Source: Siphonodentalium dalli
Taxonomy: Eukaryota; Mollusca; Scaphopoda; Gadilida; Siphonodentaliidae
Reading direction: 5' to 3'
Assembly (NCBI GenBank): GCA_032622095.1
Contig: CP136061.1
Coordinates: forward strand, 173,665,107-173,729,106
DNA: 64,000 nucleotides
This document shows, piece after piece, positions 34,331 to 46,250 of the stretch (within the stretch, counting starts at the first letter, position 1; the number at the start of each line of letters is the position of its first letter). A model generated the notes under the pieces. The model did not search any database. It was not told the DNA's origin and worked only from the letters and a program-made list of their open reading frames with translations. The position numbers were made by a program, and so were the translations under genes.

Positions 34331-34745
34331 GATCCGACTCAAATTTGGTATGTAGGCCTACTTTGATATAGGGAACAACATGGGCAGGTTATAGAGCAGA
34401 GAATAAAATCTCACAAATTAATGTGCAGTCGTGTCTTTGACCTTGACCTTGCTCATATAGGCATGTTTCTAAACCTCAACTGATCCGACTCAAATCTGGT
34501 ATGTACCCCTACTTTGATCCTGGGAACAATTTGGGCAAGTCCAATTTCATGTGTGACCGTGTCCTTGACCTCGCTCATTTATACTCATATACTGGTAGGC
34601 ATGTTTCTGGACCTTGACCGATCCGACTCAAATTTAGTATGTTGGCCTACTTTGATCCCGGGAACAATATGGGCAGGTCCAATTTCACGTCCGACCATGT
34701 CCTTGACCTTGACCTCTATCATATACACTCATATAGGCATGTCTC
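34331..34745 (+). repeat. Three-unit 138-151-bp tandem repeat
   Basis: Units start 'gatccgactcaaat.t.gtatgt.ggcctactttgat' at 34331, 34482 and 34620. They include 'gggaacaatatgggcaggtccaattt' and 'gtccttgacctt'. The 103-codon frame through it follows the repeats. Confidence 0.85.
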
Positions 34746-35149
34746 GGGACCAATCAAGCAATAGTTTGTCCAGATGCTGTATATTCTGCCCCGACAGAGG
34801 CAATCACAAAGAAAGCCCAAAATAGCCCGCACAAAGTCGGACACATCAACTAGTTACAACTAAGCTGAAAGACTAACCTGTGAACCTCAACATCCAGGAA
34901 AGAGTCATTCATTATAAGAAAGTACTGGTTAGTCCCAGCTTTCACAGCCTGCAAAAACAATAAGCATATAAGGTATCAGCTTTCCATATTCATATATGTC
35001 TATAATCTATAGAAGGCACCTTAACACTTTGAACCCGTAACACAGATATTTAGTTGCAAACGAACCGTGACTATATCCCGTAACACTGATATTTCGGTGC
35101 AGCGACAACATGAGTCGATAGCAAATTTATATATAGTACAACGATCGTC

Positions 35150-36590
35150 AAGACACACTGATTTATATTTAAATGGCCCCAACATACGTCAGTGGCACCC
35201 ATGGTGCGTATGGAATGGTTGGCCGCTAGTATCGGGTTGAAATATATGTGCATAGCATATAATCTACAAAAACATACGATGGTCCAGTGCTGGAAGCCCA
35301 TATTTGGACCCTACGTGAGAGTGCTGGAAGCCCAGATCTGGGCTTTGGCGGTATCACTCTATTGTTTGTTTAGTTTAATCATATAAATCATGTTTGTCAC
35401 ATATTATTTTTGAAATATTGTTACATATATAATTAAATTGAGACATTGTGAAGTTTGAATGGATGCCGACCAATAACATTGTCAACCAGGCTCATAACCT
35501 TAACCTAATGCGACATCCAGGCTCATAAGTGTATCCCAATAAGACATCCAGTCTCATATCCATAACCTCTTCTGATAACCAGACTCATAGTCATACCATG
35601 ATGTGACAGCCAGTCTCATCACCATAATCTAACCTGACATCCAGGCTCATAACCATATCCTAATCCAACAACCAGGCACATAGCCATAACCTAAGCCGGC
35701 AACCAGGCTCATAACCTAATGAGATATCCAGTCTCCTAACAATACCCTAATCAGACAATCAGACTCCTAACCATAGGCTAATCAGACAACCAGTCTCATA
35801 ACCATATCCTAATCCGAAATGTATATGTGTGGGGATCAAGTTCGAGAAAAAGAGTGCAAACATAGTAAATTACATACTCCAAGCATAAATTTCAATGATA
35901 TCTGTTTATTGAAATATATATATACGCATTTCATTATGGTATGTAGGATATTTAGCAGCGAACCAGTTAAGCGAACTATGCCGCTATAATACGGCATATA
36001 ATTTTGTGTTCCCCGTGTGTGTACAGAACAGATATAATTTAGACACACAATTTCAGTTTAAATTACCCTCGCGTATATTAATCAGTATTCTGCTATGTAC
36101 GGGGAAGGGTTTATCGCATATCAAGTTGATTTATTCGCACATGCGCAGACCAGCGCAATAACAAATAAATGGTTTATAACGTACATATACATGACATACC
36201 CACTAATATGTATTTAAATGGGCCTAGCGAAGTCAGTGCTGGCAAAGGTGTGTATAAGGATTGGCTGTCCGCTAGAAACGGTTAGGAAAATATGCGCATG
36301 CCCACAGGCTATAGTTTATTTTTTAAAAAGGTGTTTAAGTGAAATGTGGCGCTATACATGTATATGACGTATAGTTGCATGTTTCACATGTTAGTACAGT
36401 AGACACAATCTAGACAGCTTACTTGAACAATGTGGCCACGATATGTTACGGGAAATTACTTTGTTTCTGGTCTTTGTAATATAAGTCTCTGTTCTGCCAC
36501 ATGCAGGAAAAAGTCTATCGCATATCAAGTTGACTTTATACTCGCGCATGCGCAGAGCATCGTATTTGCAAATAAACAATTTGGAATATT
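35150..36590 (+). repeat. Divergent direct duplications around a 35-bp minisatellite
   Basis: 35165-35265 resembles 36208-36310 ('tatttaaatgg.cc', 'gtcagtg', 'ttggc.gtccgctag'). 36110-36170 resembles 36513-36560 ('tatcgcatatcaagttga.tttat', 'cgcatgcgcaga'). I read these as old tandem duplications. Confidence 0.55.
35484..35816 (+). repeat. ~35-bp minisatellite (CCAGGCTCATAACCATAACCTAATC)
   Basis: About ten units read '(g)acatccaggctcataaccatatcctaatc' with drift. Confidence 0.85.
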
Positions 36591-37444
36591 TGGGGGAGGG
36601 GGTCCCTGTTACCACAAGCAAGCATTACATCAGTCGCAATCAATCACAACTTAGTATCAACAAAGCGATGTAGCCATTCCACTGTGTAGGAACTGAAGTG
36701 TACGATGTGTCGCGGTAATCGAACTTAAATAAAAGTCGCTCGCCTCAGCTTGACTACGGTACGTTTAATTTTCGTCTTTCCCTCCAATTGTGTCAAAATC
36801 CCAGCCCGGGTGCCAACCTGCATCGATGAGGGGTATGTTTCGCTACATTTTCGTACTAATTTCGTTTCAGTACCGTGTCTAGTTCTCTCGTAAATCAAGT
36901 TTAAACCTCCTATTTTCATGCTAAAACACGTCACGTTTGCGATTCAAAAGCACATTATACCACGTCTTATTTTATAACAAAGACATGTTTTGGATGCCTT
37001 AATATCCCATTGAAAGCCACGCTTAGCGTTTGTCCCCCGTTTCATGTGTTTTCCCGAAATACAAGCCCGATTTCAAAGCGTGGTGCTCCAACAGAATTGA
37101 ACGCACGGTAATATTTGACAAAAAAACATTGAACGCACGGTATTTTTTTTATTATTTGTATTGAACGCACGGTAAACATTCGATTACACCATGTAAAATG
37201 CCTTACACTTAAACATTTTTGTATATTGGAGTGAAAACTGAATCGCTAGTATTAAAATAGATTATAGACCACCAATAACAAACACATATGGACATAATTG
37301 AACTCATATTACGGTCGTAATCTACAATCTTTGTTTCAACATATAAAACTTTTAATTTATCCCTCAAGCTGGTGCCAAAAATATGCTATAATAGGGTTTT
37401 ATATGGAGTGGCAAGGTGTTTTGAACCGAAATACATATAATGTC
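36591..37444. other. Non-coding stretch with a short direct repeat
   Basis: 'ttgaacgcacggta' occurs three times within 37097-37173, separated by short AT-rich spacers. Nothing else is recognisable. Confidence 0.5.
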
Positions 37445-37625
37445 AGAATAAAGATGAAATCACACAGAAATTTGAAACCAGCTGCACCCACCCACAACGG
37501 CAGCGACAACCGTCCATCCACATGATCCAGCATTTGAAGCAATAGGCCCGATATAGAACAAGCCCTCATCACATTGTATCCACGCCAGACATATATAGAG
37601 CCATACCCCCTAAGTTCATTGTTTT
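37445..37625 (-). repeat. Inverted copy of 24476-24620
   Basis: It shares 'gatgaaatcacacagaaattt', 'ggcccgatatagaacaagccctcatcacattgt' and 'agagccataccccctaagttcattg' in reverse complement. Confidence 0.75.
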
Positions 37626-38429
37626 ATAATGGTATGTTATCCATATTTTTATTATTCATTCAATAAAGAATCGAGAAAAACATAACACTCAACTCCTCTG
37701 TCAGTCAATGCTACCCACAAACGAAACTAGGATTGGCCTGGGAAATTAGTGCTAAAAATAGCACAACATAACATGATTGTGCAATTCGTGGAAATTCCAA
37801 ACTATTATATAATATGTTTTGTATTAACCTAACTTTGTCGCATCTGATAGCTGATATATATTGAATAAAATGTGTAGATTTGAAATAAAAGTATAAAAGT
37901 CGCCGACGAATTAATCATGATGACGCTGCGCTTCCGATATCTAACAATGATTTCATACTTATATTGCGAAAATTAAAGCATTGTTTACGACTGTCCGACG
38001 ATGCCGTAAACACCCTGATTTGCGTCCACATTAAAATATGTGTCTGGTCTAGAAAGACAGATTGAAACTGTAGAAATTAACTCTACGTGGCATACAGAAA
38101 GTATACTATAAATCGGGGTTGTGGAATCATTTATTGTCGTCCTCGGCTGTATTCTTTTATTCATAATAGTTCGCACAATTAAATGGTGACGGTTTACCCA
38201 AAGTGAAGACAAGTTACATAATCACACACAAAAACGATTTTCGAAATCAAAATTTGCATTGTTTACGGTACGACGGTGTAGCAATTATTGCTCGAGATTT
38301 AGGGCAACTTCAACCTGTACTGTAATATTTACTGTAAACCAGTGATGCAATATCACTGCTATAAACCCACGGATTTGCGGGCACCGTGTGACATCAAAAC
38401 GTAGGAAATGATTGTGTTGGCCTATCCTA
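37626..38429. other. Non-coding stretch
   Basis: Nothing supported was found. Confidence 0.4.
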
Positions 38430-38690
38430 TTATATAAATTGGGTCTGGGAATAATTTATTTGGGACTTTAAATAATCTTCTATTAATAATAGTTTATTAT
38501 TAAACGAAGTTTGAATTGTCCGATATTAACCAAATCGGAGATTTCAGTAGATCGGAGAAATTTACTAATAGGCCTACATTTATAAACTCTGATCAAATCG
38601 GAAATGTTTTCATATCGGAGAATACTCCGATTAAATCAATGGAATTCTTATGATAAAAACTCCGATCTGAGAAATTTCAGCATGGACACC
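38430..38690 (-). mobile_element. Inverted fragment of the 15.06-18.07 kb element
   Basis: 'tttgggacttta', 'aataatcttct' and 'tttgaattgtccgatat' followed by TCCGAT/ATCGGA-rich text match the reverse complement of about 15230-15490. Confidence 0.65.
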
Positions 38691-38799
38691 GACATCTTCC
38701 CGTTCGCGACACATCAGTATAAAACTGCGACTATGGAGTATTTAATGAACACAAACTGTCCTGCCAATCATATCGACACAACAGCAATATTGACGGATA

Positions 38800-39068
38800 T
38801 AATGCTGCGATCTTGACGAAAACAAACACTGCGAAAATATGTCGAAACAGAACAGCGAACATTTGAGCAAAACTGCGAAACAAAACTGCGATAATTGCGA
38901 AAACATCGAACCAAAACAGCGAAAATGACGAAAAATTGACGAAAACGTACAACGTTACGGCGTGCGATAATGACGAAAAAACTCCGATAATGTAGAACAA
39001 ACGACGTCAATGACGCCACATTTTTCGCATTTTTATCGCATATATGAAAGAGGTTTTGACATGCTCCC
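38800..39068. mobile_element. Right-end fragment of a GGGAGCAT-type TTA/TAA transposon
   Basis: A stretch dense in GCGAAAA/GACGAAAA ends in 'atatgaaagaggttttgacatgctccc' followed by TAA. This is the same terminus as the right end at 25466-25502. No left end was found. Confidence 0.6.
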
Positions 39069-39071
39069 TAA

Positions 39072-39800
39072 TGCACACAGAACGCACGATTATGTGCCAA
39101 ATTGCGAAATTAACACAACGGCCGTTGATGGACTGCTAAGGTATTGTCTAATAGATATGTGTAGATCGACACAGTCGAGCATTACAGTAACAATATTGCA
39201 TAATGTACCTCCTGACTCAATGTTTTAACAAATTTTAGATTTTTTCCCCAAAAAGATAATCTAAAATATATTTTGTCTTCCGGGATGCAAAAATTTAAAT
39301 AATGTATTAAGGGTGGAGATAATTAGTGTATACGGTAATTTCGTTCTGTCTTGGTTTAAAAACTGGCCTAATAACCCAAGATGGCTGCCAATATGGTAGC
39401 CGGTATATTGGTGGGAATTGTGAAATTTGTAAGAACGCACGATTACTTGCCAAAATGACTTAACTAACACAACAGCCGTTGATAAACTGCTACAGTTTTA
39501 TGTAATATATATATCCCGATCCATCGACTAGAAAATTTAAGTGAAACCGGTACACAAAGCACATCCTGGCCCCAATTTTTGATTAAATATTTAATTAGTT
39601 TAGTCCAAAACTAATCGAAAACCTATTTTTGTCATCTTCTCGAAATGCATAAAGACAATAATGTTGCGTGGGTGGATATAATTTGTATGTACAATAATTT
39701 CATGCCGTCGGCGGTTACTACGTGACATATTAACCCCAAGATGGCTGCCAATACGGTGGCCGGTATATGGATGGAAATTGTAAAATCTGTCATGCTGCAA
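39072..39800 (+). repeat. Two direct units of a 353-bp repeat
   Basis: Units begin 'gaacgcacgatta..tgccaaa' at 39080 and 39433 and each ends near 'aagatggctgccaata.ggt.gccggtata'. Inverted units of the same family lie at 47156-47830. Confidence 0.8.
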
Positions 39801-40043
39801 TTAATACCACCATCTCAATGAAATGTCTTATAAAACCAATACTGGCAATAGTCCTATTATATTCATATCATTTTGCAATACTAGGATGTAACATTGGTCA
39901 GTTCTATTAAAATGACCACCAGATTGGTACCCACGAGTGAGAGGATTGACAAATTTTGCATCCATTCGCACTCAAGTAAGATTTGTTATTCAAAATCGGT
40001 GGCATGTCGTGCAAATTATTTCACAATAAACATGATTGATTTA

Positions 40044-40514
40044 AAGGTACTCAATCCGATAAAACTCCTCTCAATTACTATTTCAATGGCTTCGGGGGTC
40101 AAAAATATTTGATTCGAGTCGAGGAAGTCACCCATCAAAGCTCAGATTTGTTAGATATCGATTTTAGAAATCTATTATTTTTCATTATCGGGAATACTAT
40201 CTGGCCCAGAACTCAGTCAAAATTGCGTTAAAATTACCACTTGATTTTAGAGTTATCCATCCTTGTCTGTTTGAATAGATTTGGAGTACACATCCAGAGC
40301 AGATTACGGCAGTTATTAGTACTCATCTCGAGTTAATAACAAATTTCAAAAATCAATATCTAATAACTCTGAGCTTTGTTTGATGGGTTCCTCGACTCGA
40401 ATCAAATATTTTTTACCCCCAAAGCCAAAGAAATAGTAATATAGGACCCTCTGATCGGATTGTTGTTGTTGGAATCTGTTGAGATGGGGACCCTCTGTAT
40501 GGATTGAGTACCTT
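40044..40514. mobile_element. TA-flanked element with ~130-bp TIRs
   Basis: The ends AAGGTACTCAATCC and GGATTGAGTACCTT are perfect inverted repeats bordered by TA. The inverted similarity continues inward through 'actatttc..tggcttcggggg.aaaaatatttgattcgagtcgagga' and 'cccatcaaa.gctcag' on the left arm. Most of the 471-bp element is therefore stem. No coding capacity. Confidence 0.75.
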
Positions 40515-41649
40515 TAAGGCAGATGGCTGTCTGACTATCTTTACGAAAAGAATAAGGGAATTGTGTATGTTACATTAAATCTAACACGACATTTAAGCAT
40601 ACTGGGCACTCTCTACGGCTATTGTAACAAAATGTGACCGCGAATAACAGAATTAACCAATCAACCAATTCGGATACATATCTCATCAAATAACTCATGT
40701 TCATACGAATCGTTAGTTACCCTCTATCGACGAGGCGTGGTTACAAGAACGGAGCTACTGATACATTGGGTCTCATGTATACTGTTCTAAAAGTAAGTAT
40801 AAATGGATCTCAATAGCAATTGCTACCCAGTCCGCAAGAGGACATATCCAGCAAATTATCAAACCGTCACATCATACAGGTTCGTTCAGTTTCATCATCA
40901 CGCAATAGACTCGTTGAATTTTTTATTCAAACATTTACCGGATTATTTTCCATGACACATATTTCGCACACAAGGAGATGGAAACCTGGTTGATTTTCCT
41001 CTTGTAGTTTGTCAGCTGCTTAACGGGTGGGAGGTATTTGCTTATACTAGCAGTAGATAAGTTGCAAAGCAAAGTTAAGGCTCTAAGCGACATTTCCAAC
41101 AACGAAAATACCAGCGATGTGGTAAATCACATAAAACTATCAAACTATGTCCCTATATATTTCGATTGTATGTTACTCTGTATAGTATGGTACTGGAGTC
41201 TCGTGTCACCCCATGTGCACTCGTGATTGCCAGAAGTGACTGAACAATTGCTTGTAAGACGAGGTACCCCAAATATGAACAGTTATCCCATGCTAGATGA
41301 ACAGTCATATTACCCATATCTTTCTATGCTGATGAGTAGGTAGGATTACTTCTGGAAGGCTGTACATTCAGAAAACAGCATATAGATCGGAGTATTGGCA
41401 TGGAGTTTTATCATGAAGACTGATACATTTTGGACATTTTGGTATCCCAGTGTAAGTCTTAGCTCATTATGACACCAAAATGAAAAGGACGACAATTTCA
41501 ATTATTTGTATACATGCCATACACAGGTTGATACCAGGAAGCGTATAATAACTTTCTAGATAAGTCCAAAAATAATGTGGTTAGGGACCTGCTGATGCCA
41601 GCAGGTCGGATGTCTGAAAACATACCGTATTTTGATTATGGCCGTTCAT
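40515..41649. other. Non-coding stretch
   Basis: No gene, repeat or RNA recognised. Confidence 0.4.
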
Positions 41650-41705
41650 GATTAAAGCATTATAATATCTAACGCCAGATTAAAGCATTATAATATCTAA
41701 CGCCA
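41650..41705 (+). repeat. Perfect 28-bp tandem duplication
   Basis: 'gattaaagcattataatatc' plus 'taacgcca' occurs twice in direct succession. Confidence 0.9.
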
Positions 41706-42126
41706 GATGTGTTACAGTTAAATTCAAATGTATCTATAGTATAGTTAACACATTATGCGCGATATGAGTAGACCGTGTGTATAGTGCGTATCCTGATATT
41801 ATATTGTGGTAGTGTTTGATGTACAAATGGGTAAAACAAAATGAGATCACGAGTCTTGGTGTAATTTGTCGCTGCATCTCAGAAATGACATATAGCAACA
41901 ACTTCTGTGCAGACCAGAATCTGATCTACGATAACTCATCCATAACAACTCCGATTGTGCTGAGCTAAATCAGTAATGGGACACGATAGCCGTAATTTTG
42001 TATTTACTGAACAGCGTGTGGGGAATACATGAAGTTTCTTTGTAAAATCGGGACGATATGGGGACGAAGAATTATTCGCCAAATTGTTTTCCGCCGGAGT
42101 TGCCTGTAAATACGAATATTTAAATC

Positions 42127-42190
42127 AGCCCGATTGATACATTAATGACACGAATATTGAATACAGCCCGATTGATACATTAGTGACATG
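42127..42190 (+). repeat. 38-bp tandem duplication upstream of the copia element
   Basis: 'agcccgattgatacatta.tgaca' begins at 42127 and again at 42165. Confidence 0.85.
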
Positions 42191-42314
42191 GGTTTTACGT
42201 TTCAAACACCAATGGTACTTGCAACAGCAGCAGGTCTCCTGGTCTGAATATGACCAGTTCAGATGTAACATAACGTAGACCAGTTTACTTTTTACTTCCA
42301 CTAAGTAATTAAAG

Positions 42315-42325
42315 TGGTAGCAGAG
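42315..42325 (+). promoter_or_regulatory. Primer binding site for initiator Met tRNA
   Basis: TGGTAGCAGAG is complementary to the 3' end of animal initiator methionine tRNA (…CUCUGCUACCA). It lies 28 bases before the gag ATG at 42353. The 5' LTR should end just upstream of it. Confidence 0.8.
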
Positions 42326-42352
42326 CGAGGTTGTTCGATAAAGGCATCGAAC

Positions 42353-44380
42353 ATGAACAACTACAAACAACCGCCGAGGTTCACGACAGATTTGCCGTAT
42401 GAGAAATGGAAAAACGAACTTGCAATCTGGAAATTAGTTACGGATTTGGAAGCAAAAAAAATTGGCCCGGTAGTAGCCCTGTCTCTCACAGGTAAAGCAC
42501 GCGAAGTTGCTCTTGGTGTACCTGCCGCGGATTTAGCTAAGGACACTGGTTTAGCTACATTATTGACAGCGTTAGATGAAGTTTACAAAGGTGATGCAAA
42601 GGATGAAGCTTACAAAGCATATCGTGATTTTGAAACTTTCAAAAGGACAGAAAATAGTAAGATGCATGATTACATCACTGAGTACGAACTCCTCTACAAA
42701 AGATACAAAGAACATGATTTAGTTCTATCGGATGCAGTTTTAGCTTTTAGTCTGTTGGACAATGCTAACCTTGAAACAAAAGAGAGACAGTTGGTGTTAA
42801 CAGCTTGCAGTGATGTCACATTCAAATCGATGAAATCTGCACTGAAACGTATTTTTGGTGACTCAGCAGGTGATGGGACTTTGGATTCAAAATGTGATGT
42901 TTCTGGAATCAAGTTAGAGTCTCAAAGTGTTTGTTATGCTGAGAGAAGAGGTGCCTTTTCAAACAAGTATCGTGGTTGTGGCTATCAGTCCCATGCTAGT
43001 AGTGATGCAAATTCTTACAGTCATGCTTCAAATAATTCCAACCTAAAGGGTACTAATCCACTAAATAGATTTGGTAAGAGATCTCGCTGCACATGCTGTG
43101 ATTCTTTGTTTCATTGGTACAAGGCCTGTCCTCATCGCAAGGATCATTCGTCTGAGTCTGTTAATGCTACGATGGACGTCGGTTCAGAACAGTTTGAGTC
43201 TGTTAATCTAACTCTCTTCAGTAATGATTGTCAGAAGTTTGAACCAAATGAGATTTTTGTGGCTGAATCTTTCTGTGCTGCAGTTATTGATACGCCATGC
43301 ACTAAAACAGTGTGTGGAACTAATTGGCTTTGCAATTATTTGAAACACTTGTCTTCAAGTGATCAGAGCAGTGTATCACGGTCCGATAGTCATCAAGAGT
43401 TCAGATTTGGTGATGGTGTACGTGTCGTTTCTAAGGAGAATGTTGTCTTTCCAGCTGTAGTAGGTTCGACAAATTGCTACATATCAAGTGAAGTTGTCGA
43501 TTGTAATATTCCGCTGCTTTTAAGTAAAGAATCTCTAAAGCGGGCCCAGACAAAACTTGATCTCAGTTGTGATAAAGCTTGGATGTTCGGAAAAGATGTT
43601 AAACTAGAATTTACATCAAGTGGTCATTACTGTGTTGATCTACTGCCCAAGTCAGCTACCGGTAGTAAACAAGAATGTGAAATTAATGAAGTCTTAGCAG
43701 TGTCTATAGATAGTGAAGAAGAAATGATAAAACTTCATAAACAGTTTGGACATGCATCCATTGATCGACTTGTATCGCTTCTCAAGAAGGCTGGGATTAC
43801 AGATAAGGATGTTCATCAGAGAATGAAGGATGTTGTCAACAAATGTGACACATGTGCCAATTACAAGCGACCTCAACCAAAACTAGCTGTTTGCTTACCG
43901 CTGGCACAAACATTCAATCAGATGGTTGCCATGGACCTACATGAACTAAAAAAGGGCATTTGGTATCTTCACATGATCGATTTATTTTCCAGATATAGTG
44001 CTGCATGTATTATCAAAACTAAAAAGACAGGTGTTATTGTGCAGAAGTTTCTACAACATTGGGTCAGTCTCCATGGACCACCGACTTTCTGCCTCACTGA
44101 CAATGGCGGTGAATTTGTTTCGACGGAGTTCCACGATATGGCAGAAAATTTGAACATAACAGTCAGAACCACTGCAGCAGAAAGTGCTTGGAGCAATGGG
44201 ATTGTTGAGAGACATAATGGTGTGCTAACAGGAATTCTCAACAAGGTATTATGTGATGTTACCACTGATTTGGAGACAGCTTTGGCTTGGGCGTTAAATG
44301 CTAAGAACTCTTTAGCAAATACCCATGGGTTTAGTCCATACCAGCTTGTTTATGGTGAGAACTGTATACTACCTTCCTAA
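42353..44380 (+). pseudogene. Copia Gag-protease-integrase reading frame
   Basis: The frame is open from before the primer binding site; the first ATG is at 42353 (MNNYKQPPRF). Counting from it, residues ~1-200 are a Gag-like helical domain. A CX2CX4HX4C zinc knuckle lies at 246-259. The protease aspartate is near 313 in DTPCTKTVCG, an unusual form in which Pro follows the Asp-Thr. The integrase zinc site is His 462, His 467, Cys 498, Cys 501. The catalytic triad is Asp 528, Asp 583, Glu 619, with exactly 35 residues between the last two. The frame ends at a TAA just after the integrase core. The matching continuation is in another frame, so this is an inactivating frameshift near 44370 rather than the natural end. 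Confidence 0.9.
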
Positions 44381-45332
44381 CAGATGAATTACCCGCTTTG
44401 GAAGCAACAACTATGAGTGAGCATGTTGCTAGGCATTTGTTGTCACTACATGCATCAAGAAGAGCATTTATGGAGAATGAAACCTCTGAGAGAATCAGAA
44501 GAGCTCTTCGTAAACAAACAAGGAACTACGATCATTTTTCTACAGGTGACCTTGTATATTATAAACGTTTGCATGATGATAAATGGAGAGGACCTGGTGT
44601 GGTGATTGGCGAAGATGGGATGGTCGTATTCGTCAGACATGGAGGTACCTATGTGAGGGTTCATAAATGTAGGCTGTCAAAAGCGCCCAGTAGGTCTAGC
44701 ATTCAAAATATCTATCCTCCTGTGCCAGAGCTGGGTGATGACAATGGAAATTCGATGAGTGACTACTCTTTACCGGTGACTGAAAATGTTTATCAACAGG
44801 ATTCAGATGATGAATTGGCACAAATTGATGAGTTGGAGGTTCCTCCTATAGACGTGACAGTTCAGAGTCAGGCTCAACCTAGAAATGTATGTACGCCTGA
44901 AGTAGGTCAGCATATCAAGTTCAATGTTGGCGATATTTCAACGACTGTGAAGGTTTTATCGAGAGCTGGTAAAGCTACTGGAAAGAACAAGAATTGGTTC
45001 AATGTTGAGTTTACCGATCCTGTTAACAAAGTTGGTACGAAGTGTTCCATGGATTTTGCAACTTTAGAAGATTCACAGATTGTACAGTCAGATGATGGAA
45101 AGCACAGCATGATGAAGAGATTGTTATGGTGCTTGAAGATATTGACTTTCAGCAAGCAAAAGATGATGAAATGTCTGAATGGAAAAAGTATGCTGTCTAC
45201 GAAGAGGTTCCAAACAATGGTCAGAAATGTAGTTCAACCAGATGGGTATGTAGTCTGAAAGATACACCTGAAGGACAAATAAAGAAAGCCCGCCTCGTAG
45301 CAAGAGGGTTTGAAGATTTTAAAGAAAGTTAA
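44381..45332 (+). pseudogene. Copia integrase C-terminus and start of reverse transcriptase
   Basis: The continuation reads LTDELPALEATTMSEHVARH and carries the copia integrase C-terminal motif KWRGPGVVIGEDG...RHGGTYVRVHKCRL. After a further frameshift near 45100 it encodes MSEWKKYAVYEEVP and IKKARLVARGFED, the fingers region at the start of copia reverse transcriptase. The frame stops at 45332. The palm with its catalytic aspartates is absent. Confidence 0.85.
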
Positions 45333-45339
45333 AGCAGAG

Positions 45340-45876
45340 TTGGTCAGGGTTAAGTTTTGGCATCTTGGTGCAGAGAAGTCTGTAAAAATGGTTGTGTTTA
45401 GTGATGCATCGCTTGGCAATTTATCGGATGGTAAAAGTCAAGGTGGTTATCTAATTTTGCTGAAAGGTGAAAATGGCAAAGCTTCAATCATATCATGACA
45501 GTCCAAAAGACTTAGAAGAGTTGCTCGAAGTACTTTAACTTCTGAGACTTTAGCCATGTCGGAGGCTGTGGATTGTGATATTTATCTGGCGCAACTATAC
45601 ACCGAGTTGATATATGGCAAATCATGTCCTAATGTACTGAACATTGAATGTATAACAGATAATCATTCCTTGTATGATAATGTTCATACAAACAACATAA
45701 CATGTGAGAAACGGCTCAGAATAGACATAGCAGGCTTACGAGAGCTTCTACAAACAAAACAGATTTCTGACATCAAATGGAGTTCATCTAAAGATCAGTT
45801 AGCGGACTGCCTAACGAAGAAGGGTGCGTCCCCTTTGAGTTTGTTAAAGCTCATGGAGGATGGAAAGTTTGAGTAA
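45340..45876 (+). pseudogene. Copia RNase H remnant
   Basis: It contains MVVFSDASLGNLSDGKSQGG (first catalytic Asp), a TGA stop at 45496-45498, then TSETLAMSEA (Glu), ITDNHSLYD (Asp) and SSKDQLADCLTKKG (final Asp). It begins within about 20 bases of the reverse transcriptase fingers, so roughly 900-1000 bases that would encode the polymerase core have been lost by deletion. RNase H would degrade the RNA strand of the hybrid. Confidence 0.85.
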
Positions 45877-45955
45877 ATGCCAATGGACTTAATGTGTAAA
45901 TAATGTAAAATATTCTCAATTGTGCGTGTTGTTGGACTATGTATAGTTTTCGTAT

Positions 45956-45976
45956 AAAAAGACAGAGAGAGAGGAG
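45956..45976 (+). promoter_or_regulatory. Polypurine tract and start of candidate 3' LTR
   Basis: The purine run AAAAAGACAGAGAGAGAGGAG is followed directly by TGTTAATATGACC, a TG start expected of an LTR. A perfect palindrome GCCGTGCACGGC lies 14 bases further. No copy of this sequence was found before 42313. Confidence 0.65.
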
Positions 45977-46250
45977 TGTTAATATGACCGGCCGTGCACG
46001 GCAACAGGATATCTGACCGGAAGTTGGTTTGCTAAAGTACTCGGTAAAACCGAAAGCGAGGCGGCTCCTTTGTGTGGAAGTACTCGTGGGAATACAGACA
46101 ATTTGCTGTGACTCAAAGACCCAGACCACTTGTAAGTACAGATATTTCTGAAGGTTATCGCGTTCAAAGAAAGCGGTTCTTCGTGGCGATCTTGTTCAAC
46201 AGAAACTGCATAATTAAGTTAGAAACACAGGAGGGATTCTCATTCTCGAC

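Larger units (their letters stand above)
42313..46250 (+). mobile_element. Ty1/copia LTR retrotransposon, decayed and internally deleted
   Basis: In order this holds a primer binding site, gag with CCHC knuckle, protease, integrase, the first part of reverse transcriptase, RNase H, a polypurine tract and a probable 3' LTR start. Integrase ahead of reverse transcriptase defines Ty1/copia. The reverse transcriptase core is missing, two frameshifts and at least one stop are present, and I could not match a 5' LTR to the sequence after the polypurine tract. It therefore cannot be autonomous. Element limits are approximate. Confidence 0.9.

Noticed and set aside
35484-35816. Regularly spaced repeats considered as a CRISPR array
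   Set aside because: Unit period is ~35 bp with drift and no unique spacers; it is a minisatellite in animal DNA.
39010-39228. Hypothesis that the 38.8-39.07 kb CGAAAA-rich segment is a complete transposon
   Set aside because: Only the right terminus (CTCCC-TAA) is present; no matching left end was found upstream.
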